A stretch of DNA of 64,000 bases from Clostridium sp. UBA4548 (GTDB lineage: Bacteria; Bacillota; Clostridia; Clostridiales; Clostridiaceae), in contig NZ_DGLI01000006.1 in the NCBI RefSeq assembly GCF_002387895.1, forward strand, positions 22,739 through 86,738, read 5' to 3'. Made by a program: the position numbers and the translations under genes. The notes beneath the pieces are model-generated. The model was given only the letters and a program-made list of their open reading frames with translations, made no database searches and was not told where the DNA came from. Positions 55,785 to 62,610 of this stretch are shown piece by piece; position 1 is the first letter of the stretch; each line of letters opens with the position of its first letter.

Positions 55785-56654
55785 CTAGCCCCTGCTTCTA
55801 AATTGCTTTTTTAGGAGTGATTCTTGTAAAAGATATTGACTGTATGAACCTCTCACTTGTGATTTCTTTTCGTCACTTATATATTGTAAAAAACATCTAA
55901 ACAAAATTATCCATTCCTCATATCTCATTTCAGAAGTTCGATAATTTGTTATACCATGTCTTTTTCTCAATTCTTTTAATTGTCTGTAGGTAAAGATTTT
56001 TTTAGGAAAAGTCTTGTTATTCTTATAACAGTAGCAAATAAAATCGCGATATACCTCAAATTCTTCAATAGTCAATTCATCAACATTACGCTTTTGAATA
56101 CGTAACAAAACAATATCCACATTTGGTCTTGGAGAAAAATCATTACGAGAAAATTGGTGCACAATCATCATATTAAATCTTGGCTTAAGCAAAAGAGATT
56201 TTAGTGTAGTCTTCATCGATCCACAATATTTCATTGCCGCCTGTTTTTGCAATATTAGATAACTGTCAATAGGTGGATTTTTTGCTTGCGTAATCTTATC
56301 GAGAACATCTGATGTAATAAAAAACGGTATATTAGAAAAAATCTTATAGTTTCCTTCTGGTAAAGGTAATTCCAAGAAGTTGCCAAAAATCAAAGTACAT
56401 TGGGTTTCATTCTTAAACTGTTTTTTTAGATACAATATGTTTTTTTGATCCAATTCAACGGATATAACTTTACAGCCGAGGTTAAGTAATTCTTTTGTTA
56501 TGATTCCTTTTCCTGCTCCAATGTCAAGCACTTCATCATTTGAGCGGATGCTTGATTGTTGGATTAATCTATCTATCAATCCACTACATGCTAGGTAATT
56601 CTGAGAATAATGGATAGGGAGTGAATGATTAATCTCTATATTGTTGTCAGCCAC
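55785..56654 (-). CDS. erm: Erm-family 23S rRNA (adenine-N6) methyltransferase
   Basis: 289 residues. SAM motif LDIGAGKGIIT near 43-53, SVELDQKN near 70 and the catalytic SNIPFFIT near 108-115 define the KsgA/Erm family. SLPIHYSQNYL at the start and the basic C-terminal extension favour Erm, which methylates A2058 to give macrolide-lincosamide-streptogramin B resistance, over KsgA. The start is GTG at 56654 behind GGAGGT. It lies in a cassette after rlmH, in a region less AT-rich than its surroundings, so horizontal transfer is likely. The Erm class cannot be named without alignment. Whether it confers resistance is unknown. Confidence 0.88.
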   Translation of the reverse strand: MADNNIEINHSLPIHYSQNYLACSGLIDRLIQQSSIRSNDEVLDIGAGKGIITKELLNLGCKVISVELDQKNILYLKKQFKNETQCTLIFGNFLELPLPEGNYKIFSNIPFFITSDVLDKITQAKNPPIDSYLILQKQAAMKYCGSMKTTLKSLLLKPRFNMMIVHQFSRNDFSPRPNVDIVLLRIQKRNVDELTIEEFEVYRDFICYCYKNNKTFPKKIFTYRQLKELRKRHGITNYRTSEMRYEEWIILFRCFLQYISDEKKSQVRGSYSQYLLQESLLKKQFRSRG

Positions 56655-56763
56655 AATAACACCTCCATATAGAGCAAATGTCTAAAATTGCTTAGCTACA
56701 ATACAACTTATTATATTTTTAGCATACCATTCAGAGTTAGAAATTGAATCCTCCTTCTTGTTT

Positions 56764-56808
56764 GGCAAAAAAAGAAGCGCCATAAGCTATCAAAAGCTTA
56801 GGCGCTTT
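56764..56808 (-). terminator. Terminator between the CD3324-like pseudogene and erm
   Basis: On the minus strand the stem AAGCGCC..TAAGCT / AGCTTA GGCGCTT (one bulge) is followed by TTCTTTTTTTGCC. It ends the upstream transcript, so erm should have its own promoter in the 110 nt after it. Confidence 0.85.
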
Positions 56809-56812
56809 AATA

Positions 56813-57087
56813 TTATTCAGCCGGTTGTCGCGAATACACAATTTTCTGTATAGTTTTTTCTGCCAAAAAGTATTTCTGAGCTAATTCGAACACGGACAAT
56901 CCATTTTTATATTCAAGTCTTATTTGGTTGTTACGCGAAGATACCAGTTGCTTAGTGTTCGTGTTGGTTCCCCATGATTTACGGCTATCTGCTTTTTTGG
57001 AATATAGACCTTAACACCGTCAACATATTCTTGGATTTGCTCGACAATTTCTTTTGGCAAAACGTCATATATATTAATATAGCTCAT
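56813..57087 (-). pseudogene. CD3324-like DNA-binding protein gene with a one-base frameshift
   Basis: The frame opens MSYINIYDVLPKEIVEQIQ (ATG 57087, GGAGATG upstream) and stops early at 56922. Adding one base in the T6 run at 56993-56998 (A6 on the coding strand) joins it to the second frame, which reads SWGTNTNTKQLVSSRNNQIR and ends with a helix-turn-helix-like FELAQKYFLAEKTIQKIV. The combined product of about 91 residues matches the CD3324-like family. Homopolymer contraction or a sequencing error would both explain it. Confidence 0.72.
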
Positions 57088-57156
57088 TTTGCATCTCCTA
57101 ATCACTCTATGATATTTAGGATTAGCAAAGGCTATTTTTTAGTTGCTCACTTTTAG

Positions 57157-57218
57157 TGTGCAATAGCCCCTGCTATTGCACAGAAATAATTACTCCCATC
57201 GTAAAGCTACCCTCCTTT
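57157..57218 (-). promoter_or_regulatory. Leader ORF with overlapping hairpin upstream of the CD3324-like gene
   Basis: AAAGGAGGG (57218-57210) precedes an 8-codon ORF, MGVIISVQ (57199-57173). Its last codons form one arm of a perfect 11-bp stem, TGTGCAATAGC / GCTATTGCACA, with a 4-nt loop (57157-57182). Translation of the leader would open the hairpin. This looks like translational attenuation as in inducible resistance loci, although a terminator stands between this transcript and erm. Confidence 0.45.
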
Positions 57219-57240
57219 ACTCAATTTAGCATAGGATGTT

Positions 57241-57348
57241 TTATATAATACGATTATCAAGTGAATGTACTACGGGAAGTACAAATACCAAAAATGATAT
57301 TGCTATAATTCCTATGCCAAACTTTTTAATGCATTTTTTACACTTCAT
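57241..57348 (-). CDS. Possible 35-residue hydrophobic peptide
   Basis: MKCKKCIKKFGIGIIAISFL followed by VFVLPVV and a short polar tail: a basic N-terminus then a membrane-spanning stretch, like small membrane or secreted peptides. No good ribosome binding site is seen (ATCTAA before the ATG), so it is uncertain. It sits just after a terminator on the same strand. Confidence 0.3.
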   Translation of the reverse strand: MKCKKCIKKFGIGIIAISFLVFVLPVVHSLDNRII

Positions 57349-57365
57349 TTAGATATTAAATATAA

Positions 57366-57392
57366 AAAGCACAGGCGAGCTACCTGTGCTTT
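57366..57392 (-). terminator. Hairpin terminator
   Basis: AAAGCACAGG / CCTGTGCTTT with a 7-nt loop and a TTTTATATTT tail on the minus strand. No gene on the minus strand ends just upstream, so the terminated transcript is unknown. Confidence 0.7.
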
Positions 57393-58019
57393 AAGTAAAC
57401 GGAAGAAGATGACAAAAACCAAAGAAATTCCCTATTCTATAATAGCAAAATAAGTCATCATTGTTGATTTAGCCTATAATCATATTACATAATAAAATAC
57501 TTCTCGCTAATTTAAGAATTTAAGTATATACTCCCTCATAAAAGCTTACACAAGCAATAAAGAAATGAAGCCATAAATTCATATTAATTAAGAAAATTTT
57601 ATTTGTTTTTCATTAATTACCATTCTATCTTTAAAAACAAAAAGGATAGATTTGTCTCTATCCCTAAATGCATTAAATAAACTCCGCTAATAAGGGTTCT
57701 TAAAAATAGATAGACTAATCCCGATTACCCTACACATAGGTAGAGCCTTTAAGTACTATTTAATTAGTTACATAAAGTATATAATCGAGATGAAATCCAC
57801 ATTTTTAAGCAACCCTCCATTCATTAAAATCAAACATAGGGTATCATACAAATTAAAAATTTGCAATACCTTTTTATAAAACTGTAGAAGAAGGTAAGCC
57901 TAGAGTAATATCTTTTGGTTTTCAAAAGATATTGGTATTCTGGGACGTTATTTAATTGTAGGGGGGAATTTGTATTCAGAAACTTACAATAAATACGATA
58001 AATATGTAGAGGTGATAAT
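57393..58019. other. Non-coding stretch in cassette 1
   Basis: About 630 bp of AT-rich sequence with no gene I can support on either strand. Confidence 0.5.
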
Positions 58020-58139
58020 GTGTATCCAATAGTTGTATTATTAAGTTTGGCTGGTGCAATTTATTTTAAGGTAAATAAGGACAAAATTAAAAATGAGATA
58101 GAAAGAAAGCAAAATGAAAAGGATAAAAGGAGTCTCTAA
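58020..58139 (+). CDS. Small membrane-anchored protein (39 residues)
   Basis: GTG start at 58020 behind AGAGGTGA. One hydrophobic helix (MYPIVVLLSLAGAIYFKV) is followed by a highly charged Lys/Glu tail ending EKDKRSL. A hairpin-plus-T terminator overlaps its end. The ribosome binding site, protein shape and terminator together make it believable. Function unknown; no family recognised. Confidence 0.55.
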   Translation: MYPIVVLLSLAGAIYFKVNKDKIKNEIERKQNEKDKRSL

Positions 58140-58153
58140 TAGAGCTCTTTTTC
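58125..58153 (+). terminator. Terminator after the 39-residue ORF
   Basis: AAAAGGAG(T)CTCT / AGAGCTCTTTTT stem with one bulge and a 3-nt loop. Confidence 0.65.
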
Positions 58154-58350
58154 ATATAAATATAAAAGAATATAGAATTTAAAATATACATTTGAACTTA
58201 AAATAGAAACGCTCATTAAAAAGAAGTTTTTATATTGCCCAAAAGTCATAGGAGTTAGTTAACAAGGCAAGAAATGAAATAATTAATGAAATAAAGAGGA
58301 TTAATAACTTTAAAAAGTTTAACCAAGATAATAACTGAATTAAGATTAAA

Positions 58351-58381
58351 CTATCGGAGGTTTAAGAAAAACCTCCGATAG
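58351..58381. repeat. Perfect hairpin at the right end of cassette 1
   Basis: 13-bp stem CTATCGGAGGTTT / AAACCTCCGATAG with a 5-nt loop, without a U tract on the plus side, 12 nt before the second rlmH-end repeat. It may be a terminator or an end structure of the cassette. Confidence 0.6.
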
Positions 58382-58390
58382 CACTGTTAC

Positions 58391-58410
58391 GGAGAACCGT
58401 ACCATAAGTA
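58391..58410 (+). repeat. rlmH-end direct repeat, copy 2
   Basis: GGAGAACCGTACCATAAGTA; core at 58394-58409 identical to rlmH. Confidence 0.82.
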
Positions 58411-58508
58411 TCATTGATGTGCCAACTGAGTGATGGACTAGATGTACTAATTTTAAATATGATATAGTATGATTTATAAAAAATATAATTGAATAAGAGG
58501 TATAAATT

Positions 58509-58919
58509 ATGATAAAACCAATTATAAAAGATATATTGTTTTTAGGACAAAAATCAGAAGATGCAACTAAAAGTGATATAGTAGTGATTGATGATTTAAT
58601 AGATACATTAAGAGCAAACCTTGAGAATTGTGTTGGATTGGCTGGTAATATGATTGGAGTAAAAAAGCGTATATTAGTATTTGCTGTAGGCAACCTTATT
58701 GTGCCTATGATAAACCCAGTTATATTAAATAAAGAAGGGATTTATGAAACTGAAGAGAGTTGTTTATCTTTAATTGGCTTTAGAAAAACAAAGAGATATA
58801 AAAAAATAGAAGTTGAATATCTTGATAGGAGTTTTAAAACGCAAAAACAAGAATTCACTGGATTTATAGCACAAATAATTCAACACGAAATGGATCATTT
58901 TCAAGGTATAATAATCTAA
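58509..58919 (+). CDS. def: Peptide deformylase-like protein, variant active site
   Basis: 136 residues, shorter than housekeeping deformylases. Metal ligands are intact: Cys85 (EESCLSL) and His126/His130 with Glu127 (QHEMDH). Motif 1, normally GLAAPQIG, reads GLAGNMIG, so the oxyanion glutamine is Met48. This may be a distinct clostridial subfamily with altered activity rather than a dead enzyme. A deformylase inside an rlmH cassette could offer redundancy against inhibitors, but that is speculation. AAGAGGTATAAATT precedes the ATG. Confidence 0.8.
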   Translation: MIKPIIKDILFLGQKSEDATKSDIVVIDDLIDTLRANLENCVGLAGNMIGVKKRILVFAVGNLIVPMINPVILNKEGIYETEESCLSLIGFRKTKRYKKIEVEYLDRSFKTQKQEFTGFIAQIIQHEMDHFQGIII

Positions 58920-59102
58920 TTGAATGATTAAAATATGAAGTAATTATTAGCCTAGAGGTCATTGAGAACTATGTGAGTTTCATAAGTGAGGTTTTCCTCT
59001 GATCATTAATTAATAATGATTAGGGCTACTGTTATTTAGAAACATAGTATATACTTGATTAGAACAGAAATAGGTATTTGAAAAAAGAAAGAGAGCGAAA
59101 AA

Positions 59103-59363
59103 ATGGAAAAGTTTTTTAAAGCAATAGAGGAAAAGATAAGAAAGTCAGGGTATCCTGGAGAAGTCAGTGGCGAAGAAATCTACACTGAAATAAGTGATGA
59201 GGCTGAGGATCAAGAAGAAGGAAGTTACTTACTTATGAAGAAACAAAATGATGATATCATGTTTGAATACAGAGTGGATATTTTAGAGGACAATATTAAT
59301 TTAGCAACCCTCACAATACATACATCAGAGAGAGAATACTTTATTGATTTTGATGCTGAATAG
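59103..59363 (+). CDS. Small acidic protein of unknown function
   Basis: 86 residues, strongly acidic with alternating helix and strand-like segments (EEIYTEISDEAEDQEEGSYL, then IMFEYRVDILEDNINLATLT). No cysteines, signal peptide or known motif. AAAGAGAGCG precedes the ATG. I do not recognise it. The 290-bp gap after it, up to copy 3 of the repeat and the HAD gene, holds no gene. Confidence 0.6.
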   Translation: MEKFFKAIEEKIRKSGYPGEVSGEEIYTEISDEAEDQEEGSYLLMKKQNDDIMFEYRVDILEDNINLATLTIHTSEREYFIDFDAE

Positions 59364-59556
59364 ATAGAAGTATTATGTCTAATACCACCACCTTAGCTAT
59401 AGTGAAGTAATTCACCAATAACCCAGGAGTATAAAACGTTCAAAACTGACTTAGCCATCCACTAGGGATTTGGAAATATTATTTGAAAACTATACCATAT
59501 TTATGAAAAATATAAGCATGGGAATAAAATGGGAAAACATCATTTATAATAGGTGC

Positions 59557-59576
59557 GGTGAACCGTACCATAAGTG
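59557..59576 (+). repeat. rlmH-end direct repeat, copy 3
   Basis: GGTGAACCGTACCATAAGTG; 19 bases identical to the end of rlmH (core 59560-59575). Confidence 0.85.
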
Positions 59577-59657
59577 AATGCGATTTCTACAAATATCATA
59601 AAAGGTATAGAATTAAGTATAATTCTATACCTTTTACCATATTAATTATGGGAACTT

Positions 59658-60350
59658 TTATGAATTAAGTAATAAAGACTTAAGTTCATTAAAATTAGAA
59701 ATTTCATAGGTCGGTTTTATGGATGCTTCATTTGAAATTTTATTAGGGTTGTACCAGCATGTATCTATCCCAAAGTTTATTCCACCTTGTATATCAGAAG
59801 TTAAGCTATCGCCTACCATTAATACTTTACTTTTATCAATATGATTTATATTTTTTAAAGCATGTTCAAAAATTTTAGGGTTTGGTTTTGAGATTAATAT
59901 TTCTTCAGATATCACTATATCAGCAAAATATTTTGATATAATGGACTTTCTAATCCTTCCGTTCTGAACAAAGGTAAGACCATTAGTTACTATAGAAAGT
60001 TTATAAGACTTACTTAAATTTTTTATAAGATCTATACTACCATCATACAGAAATGATGCATTAGCTAAATGTGCCATATATGACGCTGCAAAGTTATTTT
60101 CATCAAAACTTATATTCAATTTATTTGATAGCCTTTTAAATCTTTCTACCTTTAGTTTTTCCTGTGTGATAAGTCCTTGTTCAAATTCTTTCCATATAAC
60201 TGCATTTATTTCTTGGTAAGTTTTTAAATGGTTATTTTCATCATATTCCATATTAAATTCTAGTATAGTATTCTTAAAAGCCTCTCTTTCAGACTTTTTA
60301 AAATCGAATAAAGTATCATCTGCATCAAATAATATCACTTCATATTTCAT
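59658..60350 (-). CDS. HAD family (YjjG-like) nucleotidase
   Basis: 230 residues. HAD motif I ILFDADDTLFDF with DxDxT (residues 9-13), a four-helix cap, motif II SIVTNG, motif III lysine SKPNPKIF and motif IV MVGDSLTSDIQGG. It resembles the YjjG/YfnB subfamily, which dephosphorylates pyrimidine nucleotides including non-canonical ones. First gene of cassette 3, reading back towards copy 3. It lies 31 nt downstream of the YdcZ pair, likely in the same transcript. Confidence 0.88.
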   Translation of the reverse strand: MKYEVILFDADDTLFDFKKSEREAFKNTILEFNMEYDENNHLKTYQEINAVIWKEFEQGLITQEKLKVERFKRLSNKLNISFDENNFAASYMAHLANASFLYDGSIDLIKNLSKSYKLSIVTNGLTFVQNGRIRKSIISKYFADIVISEEILISKPNPKIFEHALKNINHIDKSKVLMVGDSLTSDIQGGINFGIDTCWYNPNKISNEASIKPTYEISNFNELKSLLLNS

Positions 60351-60381
60351 AATATATCCTCCAGCCTTTTATATAAATAAT

Positions 60382-60849
60382 TTAATTATTGAGAGATTTA
60401 ATTTGATTTTGTTTATATTTTTCATTAGATTTGGCATTAAGTATAATACCTATTAAAAAAAGAATACAACCTATGACCTTCCCCATTGAAAAGATATTGA
60501 AGTACCAATAATCTATAATAGCACTTGTAAGCATTTGACCAATAAATCGAAGTATAACTGTATATACTGTTGGGACTTTATGAACTACAATATTGAACAA
60601 ATAAGTTGTTAAAACTCCTATAGCTCCTCCTAAAAAATAAACTAAAGGAATGTTTGATATAGAAGAATAGCTATTTATAGAGTTAACCATAATAAAACAT
60701 AAAGCAAGAGAAGAGATTGCAGCTGTTAGATAATTTATAAGAATGCTATTTATAATTCCTACTTTTATAGATAATTGTCCATTTAACATCATGCTTGTAA
60801 CAATTAATACTCCTGTAAGGAATGAAAAAAATATATACATTGTAATCAC
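60382..60849 (-). CDS. YdcZ family membrane protein, second of pair
   Basis: 155 residues with about five membrane helices (FFSFLTGVLIVTSMM, NSILINYLTAAISSLALCFI, VYFLGGAIGVLTTYLF and so on), matching the DUF606/YdcZ half-transporter family. It starts 4 nt after the stop of the other copy, consistent with a heterodimeric DMT-type transporter. Its DHFGxFG equivalent reads DYWYFNIF, a divergent form. Substrate unknown. Confidence 0.85.
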   Translation of the reverse strand: MITMYIFFSFLTGVLIVTSMMLNGQLSIKVGIINSILINYLTAAISSLALCFIMVNSINSYSSISNIPLVYFLGGAIGVLTTYLFNIVVHKVPTVYTVILRFIGQMLTSAIIDYWYFNIFSMGKVIGCILFLIGIILNAKSNEKYKQNQIKSLNN

Positions 60850-60853
60850 ATCC

Positions 60854-61282
60854 TTATAAGATAATTATACAAATTAAACCAACTATGATTATTGAAAAAC
60901 TTAATACATTTTCTTTTCTTAGTTTGATAACTGGCATGCCAAACAAGCCGAAATGGTCTATTAAAGTAGATAATACAAGTTGTCCAAACAATCCCATACC
61001 TGCAGTAAGCGTTATACCTATTTTAGATGAACATATACTATTTAAGAATATCACTAAAACGCTTAGTATTCCTGGTATAAAAAGAAAAATAGGTATCTGA
61101 TTAAATTTTGGAGGTTTGTTTTTTCTAATTATTGATATTAGTAAAATTAGTATAAATCCGAATATATGGTAAATTAATGTACTATTATATAATCCTATCT
61201 TTTTTGATAAAACACTATTTAAGAATATCATTATTGCAAGAAGAATACCGTTTAAAACAGCTAGGTTTCCATACATACTCAA
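60854..61282 (-). CDS. YdcZ family membrane protein, first of pair
   Basis: 142 residues, four or five membrane helices, with MAIMIFLNSVLSKKIGLYNS and the DHFGLFG motif near 112. First gene of a minus-strand unit YdcZ-YdcZ-HAD, divergent from the Crp/Fnr gene. A palindrome between the divergent genes could control both. Confidence 0.86.
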   Translation of the reverse strand: MSMYGNLAVLNGILLAIMIFLNSVLSKKIGLYNSTLIYHIFGFILILLISIIRKNKPPKFNQIPIFLFIPGILSVLVIFLNSICSSKIGITLTAGMGLFGQLVLSTLIDHFGLFGMPVIKLRKENVLSFSIIIVGLICIIIL

Positions 61283-61340
61283 TTTAATTCACCCCTTTAC
61301 AAGTCATCACTAATAAAATAATATATTTATAACGATTTGC

Positions 61341-61358
61341 ACATGACATTGGTCATGT
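61341..61358. promoter_or_regulatory. Palindromic operator between divergent YdcZ and Crp/Fnr genes
   Basis: ACATGACATTGGTCATGT: 7-bp inverted repeat (ACATGAC / GTCATGT) with a 4-nt centre, a layout usual for a Crp/Fnr-family dimer. It lies 12 nt upstream of the Crp/Fnr start and 59 nt from the YdcZ start. Confidence 0.7.
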
Positions 61359-61369
61359 TAGGAGGGTTT

Positions 61370-62059
61370 ATGAGAAAAGTTTTTGATGATATGCTTTTAA
61401 ATAATTATATAAAAAAACATAATATTGATAAGATATTTGATAATGAAATATTAAAACAGAGTCAACTTTACTTCTACGAAAAGGAAGAATATATACTAGA
61501 AGCAGGAGAAGAACTTGAATATTATTACTTACTTGTGGAGGGTAAAATTAAAATTTATTATTCCTTTGAAAATGGAAAATCAATGCCTTTAAAATTTTAT
61601 ACAGCTTTTAATACCATAGGGGATTTAGAACTTTTAAAGGATATTCCTATACTTTGTAATGTTGATGCAATAGAAGATACTTATTTCATAGCAATACCTT
61701 CAGCAATGCTAAGAGAAAAATATTTTGATAACGTAAAGTTTTTACGCCATTTAGTAGATTCTTTGAGTGAAAAGCTTTATGGGACTATTAACAATAGCTC
61801 ATATAATTTTATATACCCACTTACTAACAGACTGTCTAGTTATTTAATTGAACATTTAACAGATGAGGATTGTATAATTTTGAATTCATCATATTTAGAT
61901 ATTGCGCAGTTTTTAGGTACAACATATAGGCACTTAAACAGAACACTTAAAGAAATGGAAGCAAAATCAATTATAAAATGTGAGGATAAAAAAATATATG
62001 TATTAGATATAGATGAGCTTAGAGAATTGTCTAAAAATGTTTATATAAAACCACTATAG
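61370..62059 (+). CDS. Crp/Fnr family transcriptional regulator
   Basis: 229 residues. The effector-binding beta-roll is at about 25-130 (EYILEAGEELEYYYLLVEGKIKIYY) and the C-terminal helix-turn-helix at about 165-215 (DIAQFLGTTYRHLNRTLKEMEAKSII). There is no Fnr-type cysteine set, so iron-sulfur sensing is unlikely. It resembles YeiL-type regulators. ATG 61370 follows GGAGGG; upstream in-frame ATGs overlap the palindrome and are not used. The nearby palindrome is not the GTAAC-type motif at 15650, so this is probably a local regulator of the YdcZ-HAD genes. Confidence 0.88.
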   Translation: MRKVFDDMLLNNYIKKHNIDKIFDNEILKQSQLYFYEKEEYILEAGEELEYYYLLVEGKIKIYYSFENGKSMPLKFYTAFNTIGDLELLKDIPILCNVDAIEDTYFIAIPSAMLREKYFDNVKFLRHLVDSLSEKLYGTINNSSYNFIYPLTNRLSSYLIEHLTDEDCIILNSSYLDIAQFLGTTYRHLNRTLKEMEAKSIIKCEDKKIYVLDIDELRELSKNVYIKPL

Positions 62060-62111
62060 AGCATAATTTTATATAAATGTTTGCTTGTCAAACTTTATTT
62101 ACAACTTATAA

Positions 62112-62130
62112 GATGAACCGTACAATAAAT
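62112..62130 (+). repeat. rlmH-end direct repeat, copy 4 (degenerate)
   Basis: GATGAACCGTACAATAAAT; 14 of 16 core positions match. It probably marks the far end of cassette 3. Confidence 0.65.
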
Positions 62131-62199
62131 TGCAAAAGCAATCCTTTCAACAAATTATCAACTTCTAGATTTTTCAAGAAGTAAAGATATGAAATAAAT

Positions 62200-62228
62200 T
62201 TGAACTTTATAAGGGATTGTTATATTAT
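62200..62228 (+). promoter_or_regulatory. Promoter of the his leader / hisS transcript
   Basis: TTGAAC (62200-62205), 17-nt spacer, TATTAT (62223-62228) overlapping TATAAT (62226-62231). Confidence 0.65.
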
Positions 62229-62257
62229 AATAGTAATATAATTTTAGGAGGAAAGTT

Positions 62258-62308
62258 ATGAGAGCACTTAGTATTGTTAAACAAAACAACATACATCATC
62301 ATTACTAG
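62258..62308 (+). CDS. Histidine leader peptide
   Basis: 16 codons, MRALSIVKQNNIHHHY then TAG, behind an excellent AGGAGG site (62246-62251, 6 nt spacing). Three consecutive His codons (62294-62302) just before the stop are diagnostic of a regulatory leader. Ribosome stalling there for lack of charged tRNA-His would cover the first arm of the following hairpin. It precedes a histidyl-tRNA synthetase gene by 302 nt. Confidence 0.85.
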   Translation: MRALSIVKQNNIHHHY

Positions 62309-62441
62309 AGACTTGATCTGTAAAAAAGCAGATACAAGTCTATTAGCATTAGGCTTGTATCTCTAGGTAATGATAAATTAAGTGCAATCGTAATTTATTA
62401 AGCCATGTGGGATATATGCCTACATGGCTTTTGTTGTATTT
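62309..62441 (+). promoter_or_regulatory. Histidine attenuator: alternative hairpins and terminator
   Basis: Arm 1 (62309-62320) pairs with arm 2 (62329-62341), 12 bp with one bulge. Arm 2 (62330-62341) instead pairs with arm 3 (62351-62362), 12 bp. The two pairings exclude each other. A further hairpin (62371-62400) leads to a terminator, AAGCCATGTGGG with CCTACATGGCTT (62400-62430) and a TTGTTGTATTT tail. GGCTT of arm 3 could also pair with AAGCC of the terminator. Stalling at the His codons would favour 2:3. The exact antitermination pairing is inferred. Confidence 0.78.
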
Positions 62442-62610
62442 AAAGATGTTTTAGAAGCCTAGTTCTCCCTTAGCTTTCAGGCGGGAGTCTTGTGCTAAAA
62501 ATTAAACTTTGTTGTAATAAAGGTGATTTTGCTGAGTAAAATCTCCTTCCAAAGTTGCCCTACAAAATGAACTTGATTATTATTAAAAAATATTTATAGG
62601 AGTGATTAAA

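Larger units (their letters stand above)
55035..62130. mobile_element. Array of three rlmH-integrated cassette-like segments (SCC-like arrangement)
   Basis: Four copies of the rlmH-end core lie in the same orientation at 55017, 58394, 59560 and 62115. They delimit segments of about 3.4, 1.2 and 2.6 kb. Gene content differs in each: an erm-type methylase and broken genes; a deformylase variant; a HAD/YdcZ/Crp set. This is the layout expected from repeated site-specific insertion into the end of rlmH, as for SCC elements. No serine or tyrosine recombinase, rep or transposase gene is visible, so the segments look non-autonomous or decayed. Confidence 0.65.

Noticed and set aside
55785..56654. 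KsgA (housekeeping 16S rRNA dimethylase)
   Set aside because: Start region, NIPF motif and basic C-terminal extension fit Erm better, and the gene lies in a foreign-looking cassette.
56974..57156. 60-residue plus-strand open frame
   Set aside because: Antisense shadow of the CD3324-like pseudogene.
62131..62601. T-box riboswitch upstream of hisS
   Set aside because: No AGGGTGGNACCGCG-type T-box or specifier stem found; the leader peptide explains the region better.
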